From assembly GCF_000769405.2 (NCBI RefSeq), contig NZ_CP053440.1, positions 558,001 to 622,000 of the forward strand: a DNA stretch of 64,000 bases, read 5' to 3'. A program made the position numbers and the translations under genes. Source of the stretch: Rhizobium brockwellii (lineage in GTDB: Bacteria > Pseudomonadota > Alphaproteobacteria > Rhizobiales > Rhizobiaceae). Each line of letters starts with the position of its first letter. Positions within the stretch are counted from its first letter, which is position 1. Shown piece by piece: positions 36,208-44,713 of this stretch. The notes beneath the pieces are model-generated. The model ran no database searches, was not told the origin of the DNA, and worked only from the letters and a program-made list of their open reading frames with translations.

Positions 36208-36346
36208 CTGCTACGTCTCACACGTAGGTAACAGCTCCTACGTCGAACGGTGCGAACCGGTGGAAATCGCCCGGACCCGGGCAGTGCGTTGGAACTATGA
36301 AACTGTTTGGTACGTTTTTCGGCCCGCCAAAAGGAGCTTTAGCGAC

Positions 36347-36565
36347 ATGAACATGGCCTCGAAGATTGTGAAATCCCCTGTTGCCCGGTCCGTCGGCGGC
36401 TTGCTTGCGGAAGCTCGCGCGGCTCGCGGCTATTCGCTGGATGACGTTGCAGAAACCACTGGTCTGACTGTGGCCGAAGTGACAGCTCTGGAAAACGACA
36501 CGGATTTCGACGCGTCAAGGATACGAAGGACCGCGGCCGCTCTAGGGGTTTTAGACAAGATTTGA
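36347..36565 (+). CDS. small XRE-type helix-turn-helix protein
   Basis: 72 residues from ATG 36347, which has AAGGAG ten bases upstream. Nearly the whole protein is one HTH domain: SVGGLLAEARAARGYSLDDV, then AETTGLTVAEVTALEN, then SRIRRTAAALGVL. Likely a DNA-binding regulator of the Cro/C1 class, lacking any sensor domain. No neighbour looks like an obvious toxin partner: the J-domain gene lies convergently downstream. Confidence 0.7.
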   Translation: MNMASKIVKSPVARSVGGLLAEARAARGYSLDDVAETTGLTVAEVTALENDTDFDASRIRRTAAALGVLDKI

Positions 36566-36639
36566 AAGGCGCGTCGCGCACTACACAGCTTTTTCACGGC
36601 AGCGTCTTTCTGTTGACCCGCAGAGACTGTGTCTCCGAT

Positions 36640-37248
36640 TTAGCAGAACCCGTTCAACTTGAGGATTTTATGGGCGTCGATTGCCGCCTGGAGCTCAGCT
36701 TCCGAGTTTCGATCTCCTCGGTTGGCGTCTGGATGATGTAGCTTGAGCATCTGCTTATAGCGGCGCCTGATCTCCTCGGGCGTCGCGTCCTGCGAAAGGC
36801 CGAGCGTTTCGAAGGCTTTCGCTTCCAATACCTTGAGCTTACGTCGCTGGAGATCAGTTTTCGTTGCCTGATGTTGGGCAGCACTTTTGCGTGCATTAAG
36901 GGCTTTTGCCGTCCCAGAGCGGACGGTCGAAGGAAGCGGCATCTCTGTCGCATGATCAACGCGGGTCCCCCACGTCTTACGGCTGCCGCTTGCTGCTTCC
37001 CTCTGATAGCGGGCGGTCACCGGATCAGACAGATTGCTCGCGAAATTATATCCCTTATTGTATTCTCTCGCATGTTGCGGGCAGAACACCAGGTACAAAC
37101 CCTCCGCATCTCGCCCAACGGGCGCACGATTGGTGCCGCCGCTTTCGCAACCGTCCCACTGGCATTTCGACTGGTAAGGCTCGGGGGGAGGAGCTGATTT
37201 TTTGCTCGTTGGCCTCAGGCCGACAAAAATTTTCGAATCAAACGTCAT
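36640..37248 (-). CDS. J-domain protein with N-terminal Cys/His motif
   Basis: 202 residues. The C-terminal ~65 residues are a J domain (AFETLGLSQDATPEEIRRRY, then LKLHHPDANRGDR with the HPD tripeptide), so it should stimulate a DnaK ATPase. The N-terminal part has CQWDGC and later FCPQHAREYNKGYNF, a probable zinc knuckle with two spaced Cys pairs/His. This C-terminal-J layout is known for a small alphaproteobacterial DnaJ-like family; the client is unknown. Confidence 0.82.
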   Translation of the reverse strand: MTFDSKIFVGLRPTSKKSAPPPEPYQSKCQWDGCESGGTNRAPVGRDAEGLYLVFCPQHAREYNKGYNFASNLSDPVTARYQREAASGSRKTWGTRVDHATEMPLPSTVRSGTAKALNARKSAAQHQATKTDLQRRKLKVLEAKAFETLGLSQDATPEEIRRRYKQMLKLHHPDANRGDRNSEAELQAAIDAHKILKLNGFC

Positions 37249-37650
37249 CGCGCGTTATATGGCGGTTTTCATCGAACCGGCAAGCTGCCACGCGGTCGGT
37301 CGGCCCGGCTATAATCTCCTAATCCGGTCAAATTGGACAATGCTGCGGCTGCCCTTCGAGCAATCGTGGTGATCATCAGGCCGCCTCGCAGCAGGGCGCA
37401 AATAGGAAACTGGTACATCATCTCGTTCGATTTGACGCGGGCAACTCAGTCCAATTGAGAGGTTTTCAGTCATCCTTTAGCTGCGAAACCTCCGACCCTT
37501 AAATCGCTGGCAGAGCTTACCTCTAGCCCCATTCGCGATCGTGCCCATGAAACAGTGACGACAGAGACTTTAGGCAATCGGCATTCCAAGGCTTGATCAT
37601 CAACGCGTGTGGATCTAATGAGGCGCGTTAGCGATCCTGGGAGTTTTAGA
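37249..37650. other. region between divergent genes
   Basis: 400 bases between the J-domain and S21 genes. It holds a perfect TATAAT at 37310-37315 without a clear -35 partner. No gene is supported. Confidence 0.35.
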
Positions 37651-37890
37651 ATGCAGGTTCTGGTACGTGACAACAACGTTGAGCAAGCGCTCCGTTTTTT
37701 GAAAAAGAAGTTGCAGCGCGAGGGCGTATTCCGGGAGGCCCGACTTCGGGAGCGTTTTGAAAAGCCCTCCGAAAAACGTGCTCGTGAGAAGGCCGAGGGA
37801 ATCAGGCGTGTCCGTAAACTCGCTCGGAAAAAGCTTGAGCGGGAAAGCGGTATTTCGGCCCCCAAGAAAGCAAGAGCTTCTGGTCGCTAA
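37651..37890 (+). CDS. rpsU: ribosomal protein S21
   Basis: 79 residues from ATG 37651; an in-frame ATG at 37609 would add 14 residues that do not fit. Starts [20 protein letters not shown] and ends in a strongly basic tail ([17 protein letters not shown]), diagnostic for S21. It binds the small ribosomal subunit during initiation. Rhizobiaceae often carry several rpsU copies, usually near cold-shock genes; here no csp gene is adjacent, so this is an isolated extra copy. Confidence 0.92.
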   Translation: MQVLVRDNNVEQALRFLKKKLQREGVFREARLRERFEKPSEKRAREKAEGIRRVRKLARKKLERESGISAPKKARASGR

Positions 37891-38200
37891 AGGGGATCGA
37901 ATGACGGATGTTCTGTCCGTCGAGGATAGGACTTCTTGTGTCCGAGACATTCCTTTCCAACACGCCGTACCGAGTTGAAACTGGTCGAAAGCGTCGACGC
38001 CCCTGGCGCCGTTTTATCAAACGCGGTGTGCAACCCGACACGGCGGCTGACTGCAGAACAGCTCGCCGCGCTTCAGGGGCCGATCCAGAGGATAGCGGCG
38101 TCTCAAGCATGTCCCGCATTACTGCGCGGTTGCGATCACGACATGCGGAAAACCAAAGACCTATAGCGCCGTCAGCCAATCTGAAAGACTGCGAGGCGCT
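37891..38200. other. region without a recognised gene
   Basis: 310 bases between rpsU and hpaI, which converge. Frames on both strands lack family features. I see no intrinsic terminator. Confidence 0.35.
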
Positions 38201-39013
38201 TTAGTAGACCTTTGCCGTGTCGGAACTTCCGGTGATGGTCGCGCCACCTTTTCGAAAATCGGAGAGCTGGCGTGAAGCGCCGTTCGCCAGCAGGCTGACA
38301 TCGTTTCCAATGGCGACGAAGGTGGCTCCAAGTTCCACATAGCGCCTGGCCAGCGCCTGGTCGGCGGTCAGGATACCCGCGGCCTTGCCGTGCGCCTGGA
38401 TACGGATCAGCGCCGCTTCCACCGCCTGTTGCACCTCGACATCGCCGGGCCTGCCGAGATGGCCCATGTCGGCGGCAAGATCGGCTGGTCCGATAAAAAC
38501 GCCGTCGACGCCGTCGGTGGTGGCGATGTCATCGAGTGCGGCCAGTCCGGCGCGACTTTCGATCTGCAGCAGCAGGCAAATCTCCTCATTGGCCGTCTGC
38601 AGATAATCGGGAATGCGGTTGAATGCCGAGGCGCGGGCGAGGGCGGCGCCCACCCCACGCATACCATGCGGCGGATAACGCACGGCGCGCACCATCGCCT
38701 TCGCCTGATCGCCGCTCTCGACCATTGGCACCAACACGGTTTGCGCGCCGATATCGAGGATTTGTTTCAAGAGCCAGGCCTCGCCGATCGGCGCCCGTAT
38801 GATCGGATGGCTCGGCGAACCCTTGAGCGCCTGCAATTGCGCCATCATCAGAGGGATATCGTTCGGCGCATGCTCGCCATCGATCAACAGCCAATCATAG
38901 CCGGCATCACCCAGTATTTCGGCCGCATAGGGATTGGCGAGCGCGAGCCAGAGTCCCATCTGCGAACGCTTCTCCATCAAAGCCGCTTTGAAGGTGTTTT
39001 TTGGGGCCGGCAT
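38201..39013 (-). CDS. hpaI: 4-hydroxy-2-oxoheptanedioate aldolase
   Basis: 270 residues, usual length. HpcH/HpaI class II aldolase: WLLIDGEHAPNDIPLMMAQL holds the catalytic His and metal-site residues; LLLQIESRAGLAALDDIA gives the metal-binding Glu and VFIGPADLAADMG the Asp. It splits 4-hydroxy-2-oxoheptanedioate into pyruvate and succinate semialdehyde, the last carbon-cleaving step of homoprotocatechuate breakdown. Last gene of the leftward hpaG-hpaH-hpaI set, 11 bases after hpaH. Confidence 0.92.
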   Translation of the reverse strand: MPAPKNTFKAALMEKRSQMGLWLALANPYAAEILGDAGYDWLLIDGEHAPNDIPLMMAQLQALKGSPSHPIIRAPIGEAWLLKQILDIGAQTVLVPMVESGDQAKAMVRAVRYPPHGMRGVGAALARASAFNRIPDYLQTANEEICLLLQIESRAGLAALDDIATTDGVDGVFIGPADLAADMGHLGRPGDVEVQQAVEAALIRIQAHGKAAGILTADQALARRYVELGATFVAIGNDVSLLANGASRQLSDFRKGGATITGSSDTAKVY

Positions 39014-39024
39014 GGGGATCTTTC

Positions 39025-39828
39025 CTATGCGAAATAGCTGCTGACGGTGCCGTAGGATCCGAAATCGGCAACGATCGTATCGTTGTGACGTGCTTCGATC
39101 GGGCGAATGAAGGAGCCGGCAAGGACGATCTGGCCCGCCTCGATGCCATCACCATATTCAGCCAATCGATTGGCAAGCCAGGCAACGCCGCGCGCCGGCT
39201 GGTTGAGCACTCCGGCACCAAGCCCGGTTTCCTCGACCTCGGCGTTGCGACTGACAATTGCGCCCATCCAGCGCATGTCGACAGTGTCGGGTCGCGCCAT
39301 GCGCCCGCCGAGCACGATACCGGCATTGGCCGCATTGTCGGAAATCGTGTCGACGATGGTGCGAGCCTTCTTTGTTCCGGGATCGACCCTGAGGATGCGC
39401 GTATCGAGGATTTCCAGGGCCGGGGTGATATAGTCCGTGGCGTTCAGCACGTCGAACACGGTGACGCCGGGGCCTTTCAGCGGAGCCTTCATGATGAAGG
39501 CGATCTCAGCCTCGATCCGCGGCTGGATGAAGCGGTCGGCAGGGACCGTCGCGCCGTCCTCGAACAGCATGTCATCGAACAGCACGCCGGAATCCGGCGT
39601 GTCGATGTTCAGGGCATATTGCATCGCCTTTGAGGTCAGCCCGATTTTCCACCCGATCACCTTGCGCCCGGCAGCGATCTTCTTCGTGACCCAGGCCGAC
39701 TGCACGGCATAGGCGTCGTCCATCGTCATATGCGGATATTTGAGCGACAGAAGCCCCGTCTGTTCGCGCGTCCGCTCGGCGATGTCGAGACGCTCTGCCG
39801 CCTGCCTGATCTCATCTGAAGTCAGCAT
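39025..39828 (-). CDS. hpaH: 2-oxo-hept-4-ene-1,7-dioate hydratase
   Basis: 267 residues from ATG 39828, the usual HpaH length; a longer frame from 39894 runs into hpaG. Belongs to the hydratase/decarboxylase family (MhpD/HpaH): VIGWKIGLTSKAMQYALNID and EAEIAFIMKAPLKGPGVTVF are characteristic. It adds water to 2-oxohept-4-ene-1,7-dioate to give the aldolase substrate. Its start is one base from the hpaG stop, so translation is coupled. Confidence 0.92.
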   Translation of the reverse strand: MLTSDEIRQAAERLDIAERTREQTGLLSLKYPHMTMDDAYAVQSAWVTKKIAAGRKVIGWKIGLTSKAMQYALNIDTPDSGVLFDDMLFEDGATVPADRFIQPRIEAEIAFIMKAPLKGPGVTVFDVLNATDYITPALEILDTRILRVDPGTKKARTIVDTISDNAANAGIVLGGRMARPDTVDMRWMGAIVSRNAEVEETGLGAGVLNQPARGVAWLANRLAEYGDGIEAGQIVLAGSFIRPIEARHNDTIVADFGSYGTVSSYFA

Positions 39829-39829
39829 C

Positions 39830-40699
39830 TCACACCTCGTCAGCGATCGCGTTGCGCAAGATGCCGATACCATCGGCCTCGACCTCGACGACATCGTCGG
39901 GCTTCAGCCAGATCGGCGGATCGAAGCGGGCACCGGCACCGGTTGGCGTGCCGGTGACGATCACATCGCCGGGAACCAGCGTAGTGAAGGTCGAGATGTA
40001 GTTGATGATCTTGCGGAAGGAAAAGATCATCCGGCTGGTGCGGTCGCTCTGGCGGACTTCTCCGTTGACGCGGGTTTCGAGCTTGATGTCGGCGATCTGC
40101 GCCTCGTGCGTGAACGGGATCAGCCAGGGGCCGATCGAGCCGGTGCGGTCGAAATTCTTGCCCTGGGTGACGTTGAACTTGGCATGGCGGACCCAGTCGC
40201 GGATCGTGCCTTCATTGCAGAGCGACAGCGCCGCGATGTGGGACAATGCTTCAGCCTCGGGAATGCGCCGGCCGCCCTTGCCGATGACGATGACGATTTC
40301 GCCTTCATAGTCGAGCTGCGGGCTTTCCGGCGGTCGGATCAGCGGCTGATCGTGGCCGGTAAACGAGCGCGGGAAGCGGATGAACAGGGAGGGATTGGAA
40401 GGCGCGGCCTGCCCATCCTTGTATTCCTCGTTTCGGTCGGGGAAGTTTACGCCGACGCAGATGATCTTCTCCGGGCCGGGAACAGGGATTTCATAACGGA
40501 TGTCCGACGCCGGAAAATCGGGCTCCAAGCTCGCCGCTTCCTCAGCGAGCTTCAATAGCACGCCGTCGGCTATCACCTCGCGTAGCGTTGGCCACTTCGT
40601 GCCATGGCGGGCGGAAAGGTCAATAATTCCATCTCCCGCAAGAAGGCCGTATCCACTGTGGCCGTTGCGGGTAAAGCTGACAAACTTCGGGTGCGACAT
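39830..40699 (-). CDS. hpaG: single-domain FAH-family decarboxylase/isomerase
   Basis: 289 residues. One fumarylacetoacetate-hydrolase domain: VGVNFPDRNEEYKDG, FTGHDQPLIRPPESPQLDYE and EGEIVIVIGKGGRRIP carry the His and metal-binding Glu residues. In E. coli HpaG is a 429-residue two-repeat enzyme that decarboxylates and isomerises; here there is only one repeat and no second FAH gene in the window. Position before hpaH and hpaI supports this role, but a generic acylpyruvase-like activity cannot be excluded. Confidence 0.75.
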   Translation of the reverse strand: MSHPKFVSFTRNGHSGYGLLAGDGIIDLSARHGTKWPTLREVIADGVLLKLAEEAASLEPDFPASDIRYEIPVPGPEKIICVGVNFPDRNEEYKDGQAAPSNPSLFIRFPRSFTGHDQPLIRPPESPQLDYEGEIVIVIGKGGRRIPEAEALSHIAALSLCNEGTIRDWVRHAKFNVTQGKNFDRTGSIGPWLIPFTHEAQIADIKLETRVNGEVRQSDRTSRMIFSFRKIINYISTFTTLVPGDVIVTGTPTGAGARFDPPIWLKPDDVVEVEADGIGILRNAIADEV

Positions 40700-40719
40700 C
40701 GTTTTTCTTCCTGTTCAGT

Positions 40720-42174
40720 TCAGCCGATGCCGCCGAGGCAGACATATTTGATTTCGGTGAATTCCTCGATGCCGTATTTCGAGCCCTCGCGGCCAAGACC
40801 CGACAGTTTGACGCCGCCAAACGGCGCTTCCGCCGTCGAAATCAGCCCGGTGTTGACCCCGACCATGCCGTACTCCAGTGCCTCGGCGACACGAAACACC
40901 CGAGCCAGATCCTTGGCGTAGAAGTAGGAGGCGAGGCCGAACTCGGTGTCGTTCGCCTGCTCGATGACGTCGGCCTCGTCCTTGAAACGGAACAGCGGCG
41001 CCAGCGGCCCGAAGGTTTCTTCGCGCGCCACCGCCATGTCCTTGGTGACGTCGCCCAGGATGGTCGCTTCGAAGAATGTGCCACCAAGCGCATGTGGCTT
41101 GCCACCCTGCAGGATGCGCGCACCCTTGCCCAAGGCATCGGCGATATGCTCCTCGACCTTGGCAAGGGCTGCCTTGTCGATCAGCGGTCCGAGGATGACG
41201 CCTTCGTCAAAGCCGTTGCCGGTTTTCAGCTTGCCGACGGCCGCCACCAGCTTTTCTGCAAAGGCGTCATAGACGCCGTCCTGTACGTAGACCCGGTTGG
41301 CGCAAACACAGGTCTGGCCGTTGTTGCGGTATTTGGCAATCAGTGCGCCTTCGACCGCAGCATCGAGATCGGCATCGTCGAAGACAATAAACGGTGCATT
41401 GCCGCCGAGTTCCAGACCGAGTTTCTTGATGGTCGGGGCGCTCTGCTTGTAGAGCTCGGTGCCGATTTCGGTGGAGCCGGTGAATGTCAGCTTGCGCACG
41501 ACTGGATTCGAGCTCATTTCGGCGCCGATGGCCGCGGCCGAGCCGGTGATGACGCTGAAAAGGCCCTTTGGCAGGCCGGCGCGTTCGGCGAGAATCGCAA
41601 TCGCGATCGCCGAAAACGGTGTCTGAGAGGCGGGCTTCAAGACCAGGGCGCAGCCGGCGGCGAAGGCCGGGCCCGCCTTGCGGGTGATCATCGCGTTTGG
41701 GAAATTCCACGGCGTGATCGCCGCAACAACACCGATGGGCTGCTTCATCACCATGATGCGCTTGTCGGGCTGGTGGCCGGGGATCAAGTCGCCATAGATG
41801 CGACGACCCTCCTCGGCGAACCATTCGATGAAGCTTGCGCCATAGACGATTTCGCCAGTCGCCTCGGCCAGCGGCTTGCCCTGTTCGAGCGTCAGGATGC
41901 GGCCGAGGTCTTCCTTGTTCTCGATCATCAGATCGAACCATTTACGAAGGACGGCGCAGCGGTCCTTCGCGGTGCGGGCAGCCCAACCCTTCTGCGCCAG
42001 GCGGGCGGCCTCGATGGCCGTCCTGGTCTCGGCGGCACCAAGCTTTGGCACGAGACCGATGATCTCACCGGTCGCCGGGTTGTTCACCTCGATCGCGTTT
42101 TTCGGATCCGCCTCGATCCACATCTCGCCGACAAGTGCTGCTTGGCGGAATAGCGAAGGGTCTTTCAGAAGCAT
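40720..42174 (-). CDS. gabD: succinate-semialdehyde dehydrogenase
   Basis: 484 residues, full-length ALDH. Catalytic Cys in [14 protein letters not shown] (about 288), general base Glu in [17 protein letters not shown](P) segment [20 protein letters not shown]. The [13 protein letters not shown] and [20 protein letters not shown] segments place it in the GabD group. It oxidises the succinate semialdehyde made by HpaI to succinate, closing the pathway. It lies 20 bases upstream of hpaG in the same leftward run. Confidence 0.9.
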   Translation of the reverse strand: MLLKDPSLFRQAALVGEMWIEADPKNAIEVNNPATGEIIGLVPKLGAAETRTAIEAARLAQKGWAARTAKDRCAVLRKWFDLMIENKEDLGRILTLEQGKPLAEATGEIVYGASFIEWFAEEGRRIYGDLIPGHQPDKRIMVMKQPIGVVAAITPWNFPNAMITRKAGPAFAAGCALVLKPASQTPFSAIAIAILAERAGLPKGLFSVITGSAAAIGAEMSSNPVVRKLTFTGSTEIGTELYKQSAPTIKKLGLELGGNAPFIVFDDADLDAAVEGALIAKYRNNGQTCVCANRVYVQDGVYDAFAEKLVAAVGKLKTGNGFDEGVILGPLIDKAALAKVEEHIADALGKGARILQGGKPHALGGTFFEATILGDVTKDMAVAREETFGPLAPLFRFKDEADVIEQANDTEFGLASYFYAKDLARVFRVAEALEYGMVGVNTGLISTAEAPFGGVKLSGLGREGSKYGIEEFTEIKYVCLGGIG

Positions 42175-42197
42175 TGTGTTGGTCCTGTCTTTAGAGT

Positions 42198-43613
42198 CTA
42201 GCCAGCGTTCGGCATTCTCGCCGCGACTTCGGAAATGACGTCAAAGGCGGTGTCGACGTCACTTTCCGTCATCTCGAACTGACCCGCCTGAAAGCGGATC
42301 GCTACCTGACCGTCCACCCGGGTTTGGGTCAGATAGATGCGACCGTCGTCATTGATCGCGTTCACCAAAGCAAGGTTATGGGCGTCGAGATCTTTTGCGC
42401 CAAGGTGACGGAATGAAAACAGCGAAAAGGCTGGCTCGGTGACGATCTCGAAATTGTCGCCAGCACGTAGGCGTTCGCAGAGTTTTGCAGACCAGTCCAC
42501 GTGGTTGCGGATCATTGTTCTCAGGCCGTCCAGTCCGTGAAACCGCAATAAAAACCATAACTTCAGAGCCCGGAAGCGGCGGCCGAGCGGAACCGTCCAT
42601 TCCGAATAGTTGATGATGCCGTCGCGACCATGGGTTTTCAGATATTCCGGCTGAATGGCAAGCGTGCGCACGAGGTCGGCTGGATTTCGAATGAAATGGG
42701 CCGAACAATCGAACTGCGCGCCCAGCCATTTGTGCGGGTTGAAGACCACGGAATCTGCCTCTTGGACACCCGCCCACAAATGGCGGAATTCTTCGCAGAT
42801 CATCGCCGATCCTGCCCAAGCCGCATCGACATGGACATAGAGGCCGTGTCGACGAGCGATCCGCACCACATCGGCAATGTCGTCGCAGGCACCGGTGCTC
42901 GTGCCGCCCGTGCAGGCGATGATGCCGGCCGGCACATACCCGGCCTCCATGTCTTTTACGATTGCCGCTTCCAAGGCGTCGCAGTCCATGCCCCGCAATG
43001 CGCCGCGAGCGGGAATACGCACGAGATTATTCTCGCCGATGCCGGATACCCAGATCGCCCGGTCTATGGACGTGTGCACCTGATCAGAAGAATAAATGCG
43101 TAGTTGCGGATTTCCGCTAAGGCCCGCCTTGTTTCCATTCCAGTCGAGGGCGCGTTCGCGCATGACGAGCACCGCCGAAAGCGTGGCAGAGGAGGCAGAG
43201 TCCTGAATGACGCCGGCAAAACCCTCTGGCAGTCCGATCGCCTGTCGCAGCCAATCGAGAACTCTTGTCTCAAGCTCGGTAGCAGCCGGAGAGGTTTGCC
43301 AGAGCATGCATTGCGCCGCCATTGCCGTCACAAGATATTCCGCAACGACCGACACGGGCGCCGCGTTGGCAGGAAAATAAGCAAAAAAGCGCGGATGTTG
43401 CCAATGCGTCATCCCTGGCAGGATGATATTTTCGAAATCGGCAAAGATGGCGTCCATGTCTTCGCCGGTTTGCGGTGGCTGCATCGGCAACCGCGCGGCG
43501 ATCTCACCGGGCGCGGTCTGCGCACGCACAGGCCTGTCACGAAGAGATGCCCTATAGGCGACGCCCCAGTCCGCGGCCTTGCGCGACCATTCGGCAAAAT
43601 CTGTCCCGTTCAT
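42198..43613 (-). CDS. aromatic-L-amino-acid decarboxylase (PLP group II)
   Basis: 471 residues from ATG 43613, which has GGAG nine bases upstream (an upstream TTG is less likely). Group II PLP decarboxylase: PLP lysine in SVVFNPHKWLGAQFDCS, the stacking/His region VHVDAAWAGSAMICEEFRHL, and the N-terminal HPRFFAYFPANAAPVSVVAE that lines the aromatic pocket. Substrates are Tyr, DOPA, Phe or Trp, giving CO2 and the arylethylamine. Lying between hpaD and gabD, it most plausibly makes tyramine or dopamine for this pathway. Confidence 0.85.
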   Translation of the reverse strand: MNGTDFAEWSRKAADWGVAYRASLRDRPVRAQTAPGEIAARLPMQPPQTGEDMDAIFADFENIILPGMTHWQHPRFFAYFPANAAPVSVVAEYLVTAMAAQCMLWQTSPAATELETRVLDWLRQAIGLPEGFAGVIQDSASSATLSAVLVMRERALDWNGNKAGLSGNPQLRIYSSDQVHTSIDRAIWVSGIGENNLVRIPARGALRGMDCDALEAAIVKDMEAGYVPAGIIACTGGTSTGACDDIADVVRIARRHGLYVHVDAAWAGSAMICEEFRHLWAGVQEADSVVFNPHKWLGAQFDCSAHFIRNPADLVRTLAIQPEYLKTHGRDGIINYSEWTVPLGRRFRALKLWFLLRFHGLDGLRTMIRNHVDWSAKLCERLRAGDNFEIVTEPAFSLFSFRHLGAKDLDAHNLALVNAINDDGRIYLTQTRVDGQVAIRFQAGQFEMTESDVDTAFDVISEVAARMPNAG

Positions 43614-43643
43614 TGATCGCTCCGCTAGGATCAATTTACACGT

Positions 43644-43669
43644 CTGACCGCGGTTTCGGCCGCGATCAG
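43644..43669 (-). terminator. hairpin between hpaD and the decarboxylase gene
   Basis: CTGACCGCGG and CCGCGATCAG form a 10-base stem with one mismatch around TTTCGG. There is no T-run, so partial attenuation or mRNA processing between the two genes is more likely than full termination. Confidence 0.35.
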
Positions 43670-43694
43670 AACAAATGAGTATTCTGCCTGCCGG

Positions 43695-44675
43695 TCAGGG
43701 CGCGACGATCGGCTGGGCCTTGAGGATCGAATCTACCACACGGGCGCCAGCAAACAGGCTTCCTTCCTCGAACCAGGATTTCGGCGCGGGAGCACCCCAT
43801 AGCGTCTGGCGCTGCGGATCCTTGAGATCCCATTTGATCGGTTCCAGGTCGGGATCGACCGTCTGATAATCCGAGCAATAGATCTCGATGCGGTGGCCAT
43901 CGGGATCGCGGATGTAGAGGAAGAAGGCATTGGATATGCCGTGCCGGCCGGGTCCGCGCTCGATATTGGGCAGCCAACCGGTGGTCGCCATCAAATCGAG
44001 CAGGTCGATGATATTGAGCGGCGTCGGAACCCAGAACGCGGTGTGATGCAAACGTGGACCGCGACCATTGGTAAACGCAATGTCGTGGACGCCACCCTTG
44101 CGGTGCGTCCATGCAGCCCAGAGCTTGCCGGTCTCCTCGTCGGCGGTGTATTCCGTCACCCGGAAGCCGATCTCATTGTAGAAGGCGACGCTTTCGTCGA
44201 CATTCGGTGAGAAGCAGTTGAAGTGATCGATTCGAAGCGGTTTCACGCCTCTGTAGAGGGCATATTTCTGGTGGATCGGCGGCAGGCGATCCATCTTGGA
44301 ATAGAATTCCAGCGGAATGCCGTGCGGATCGCGCGTGCGGAACGTGCGCGACTGGTAGGGCCGCTCGACCCATTCGACCGGAAGGCCCTTGCCCTTGAAG
44401 AAATGCTCCGCCTTATTGAGGTCCTCGTCGGAGAACACCTTGAAGCCGAGATCGCGTGCTTCGGCAGCGGCTTCTTTCTTCAGGACGATGCAGTGATGCC
44501 CTCGTTCCTCGAGCGCACGCAGATAGATCGTGTCGGCCGTCTCGTCGGTCACCTGCAAGCCGAGCGTGTCGACGTAGAAGGCTCGCGATTTCGCAAGATC
44601 GGTCACGGCAAGTTCGACATGGCTGAGGCGCACGATGTTAAAAGGCGGACAAAGATTGGGTGTGGGCAGGGGCAT
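43695..44675 (-). CDS. hpaD: 3,4-dihydroxyphenylacetate 2,3-dioxygenase
   Basis: 326 residues from ATG 44675, preceded by GGAGGAG; the longer frame to 44795 overlaps hpaE's end and is rejected. Two VOC modules: RLSHVELAVTDLAKSRAFYV in the first; iron ligands in RIDHFNCFSPNVDES, PRLHHTAFWVPTP and HRIEIYCSDYQT in the second. Extradiol (type I) Fe(II) or Mn(II) enzyme that opens homoprotocatechuate to 5-carboxymethyl-2-hydroxymuconate semialdehyde. Follows hpaE by 38 bases. Confidence 0.93.
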   Translation of the reverse strand: MPLPTPNLCPPFNIVRLSHVELAVTDLAKSRAFYVDTLGLQVTDETADTIYLRALEERGHHCIVLKKEAAAEARDLGFKVFSDEDLNKAEHFFKGKGLPVEWVERPYQSRTFRTRDPHGIPLEFYSKMDRLPPIHQKYALYRGVKPLRIDHFNCFSPNVDESVAFYNEIGFRVTEYTADEETGKLWAAWTHRKGGVHDIAFTNGRGPRLHHTAFWVPTPLNIIDLLDLMATTGWLPNIERGPGRHGISNAFFLYIRDPDGHRIEIYCSDYQTVDPDLEPIKWDLKDPQRQTLWGAPAPKSWFEEGSLFAGARVVDSILKAQPIVAP

Positions 44676-44713
44676 GGGGTTCTCCTCCAAATTCAATAGG
44701 ATGTACGGTGCAC

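Noticed and set aside
36208..36233. Short hairpin with repeated ACGTAG after the lipocalin-like gene
   Set aside because: Stem of six bases without a T-run; too weak to call a terminator or operator.
39740..42153. Plus-strand frames of 272 and 353 codons
   Set aside because: Opposite hpaH/hpaG and gabD, which fit their families in length and motifs.
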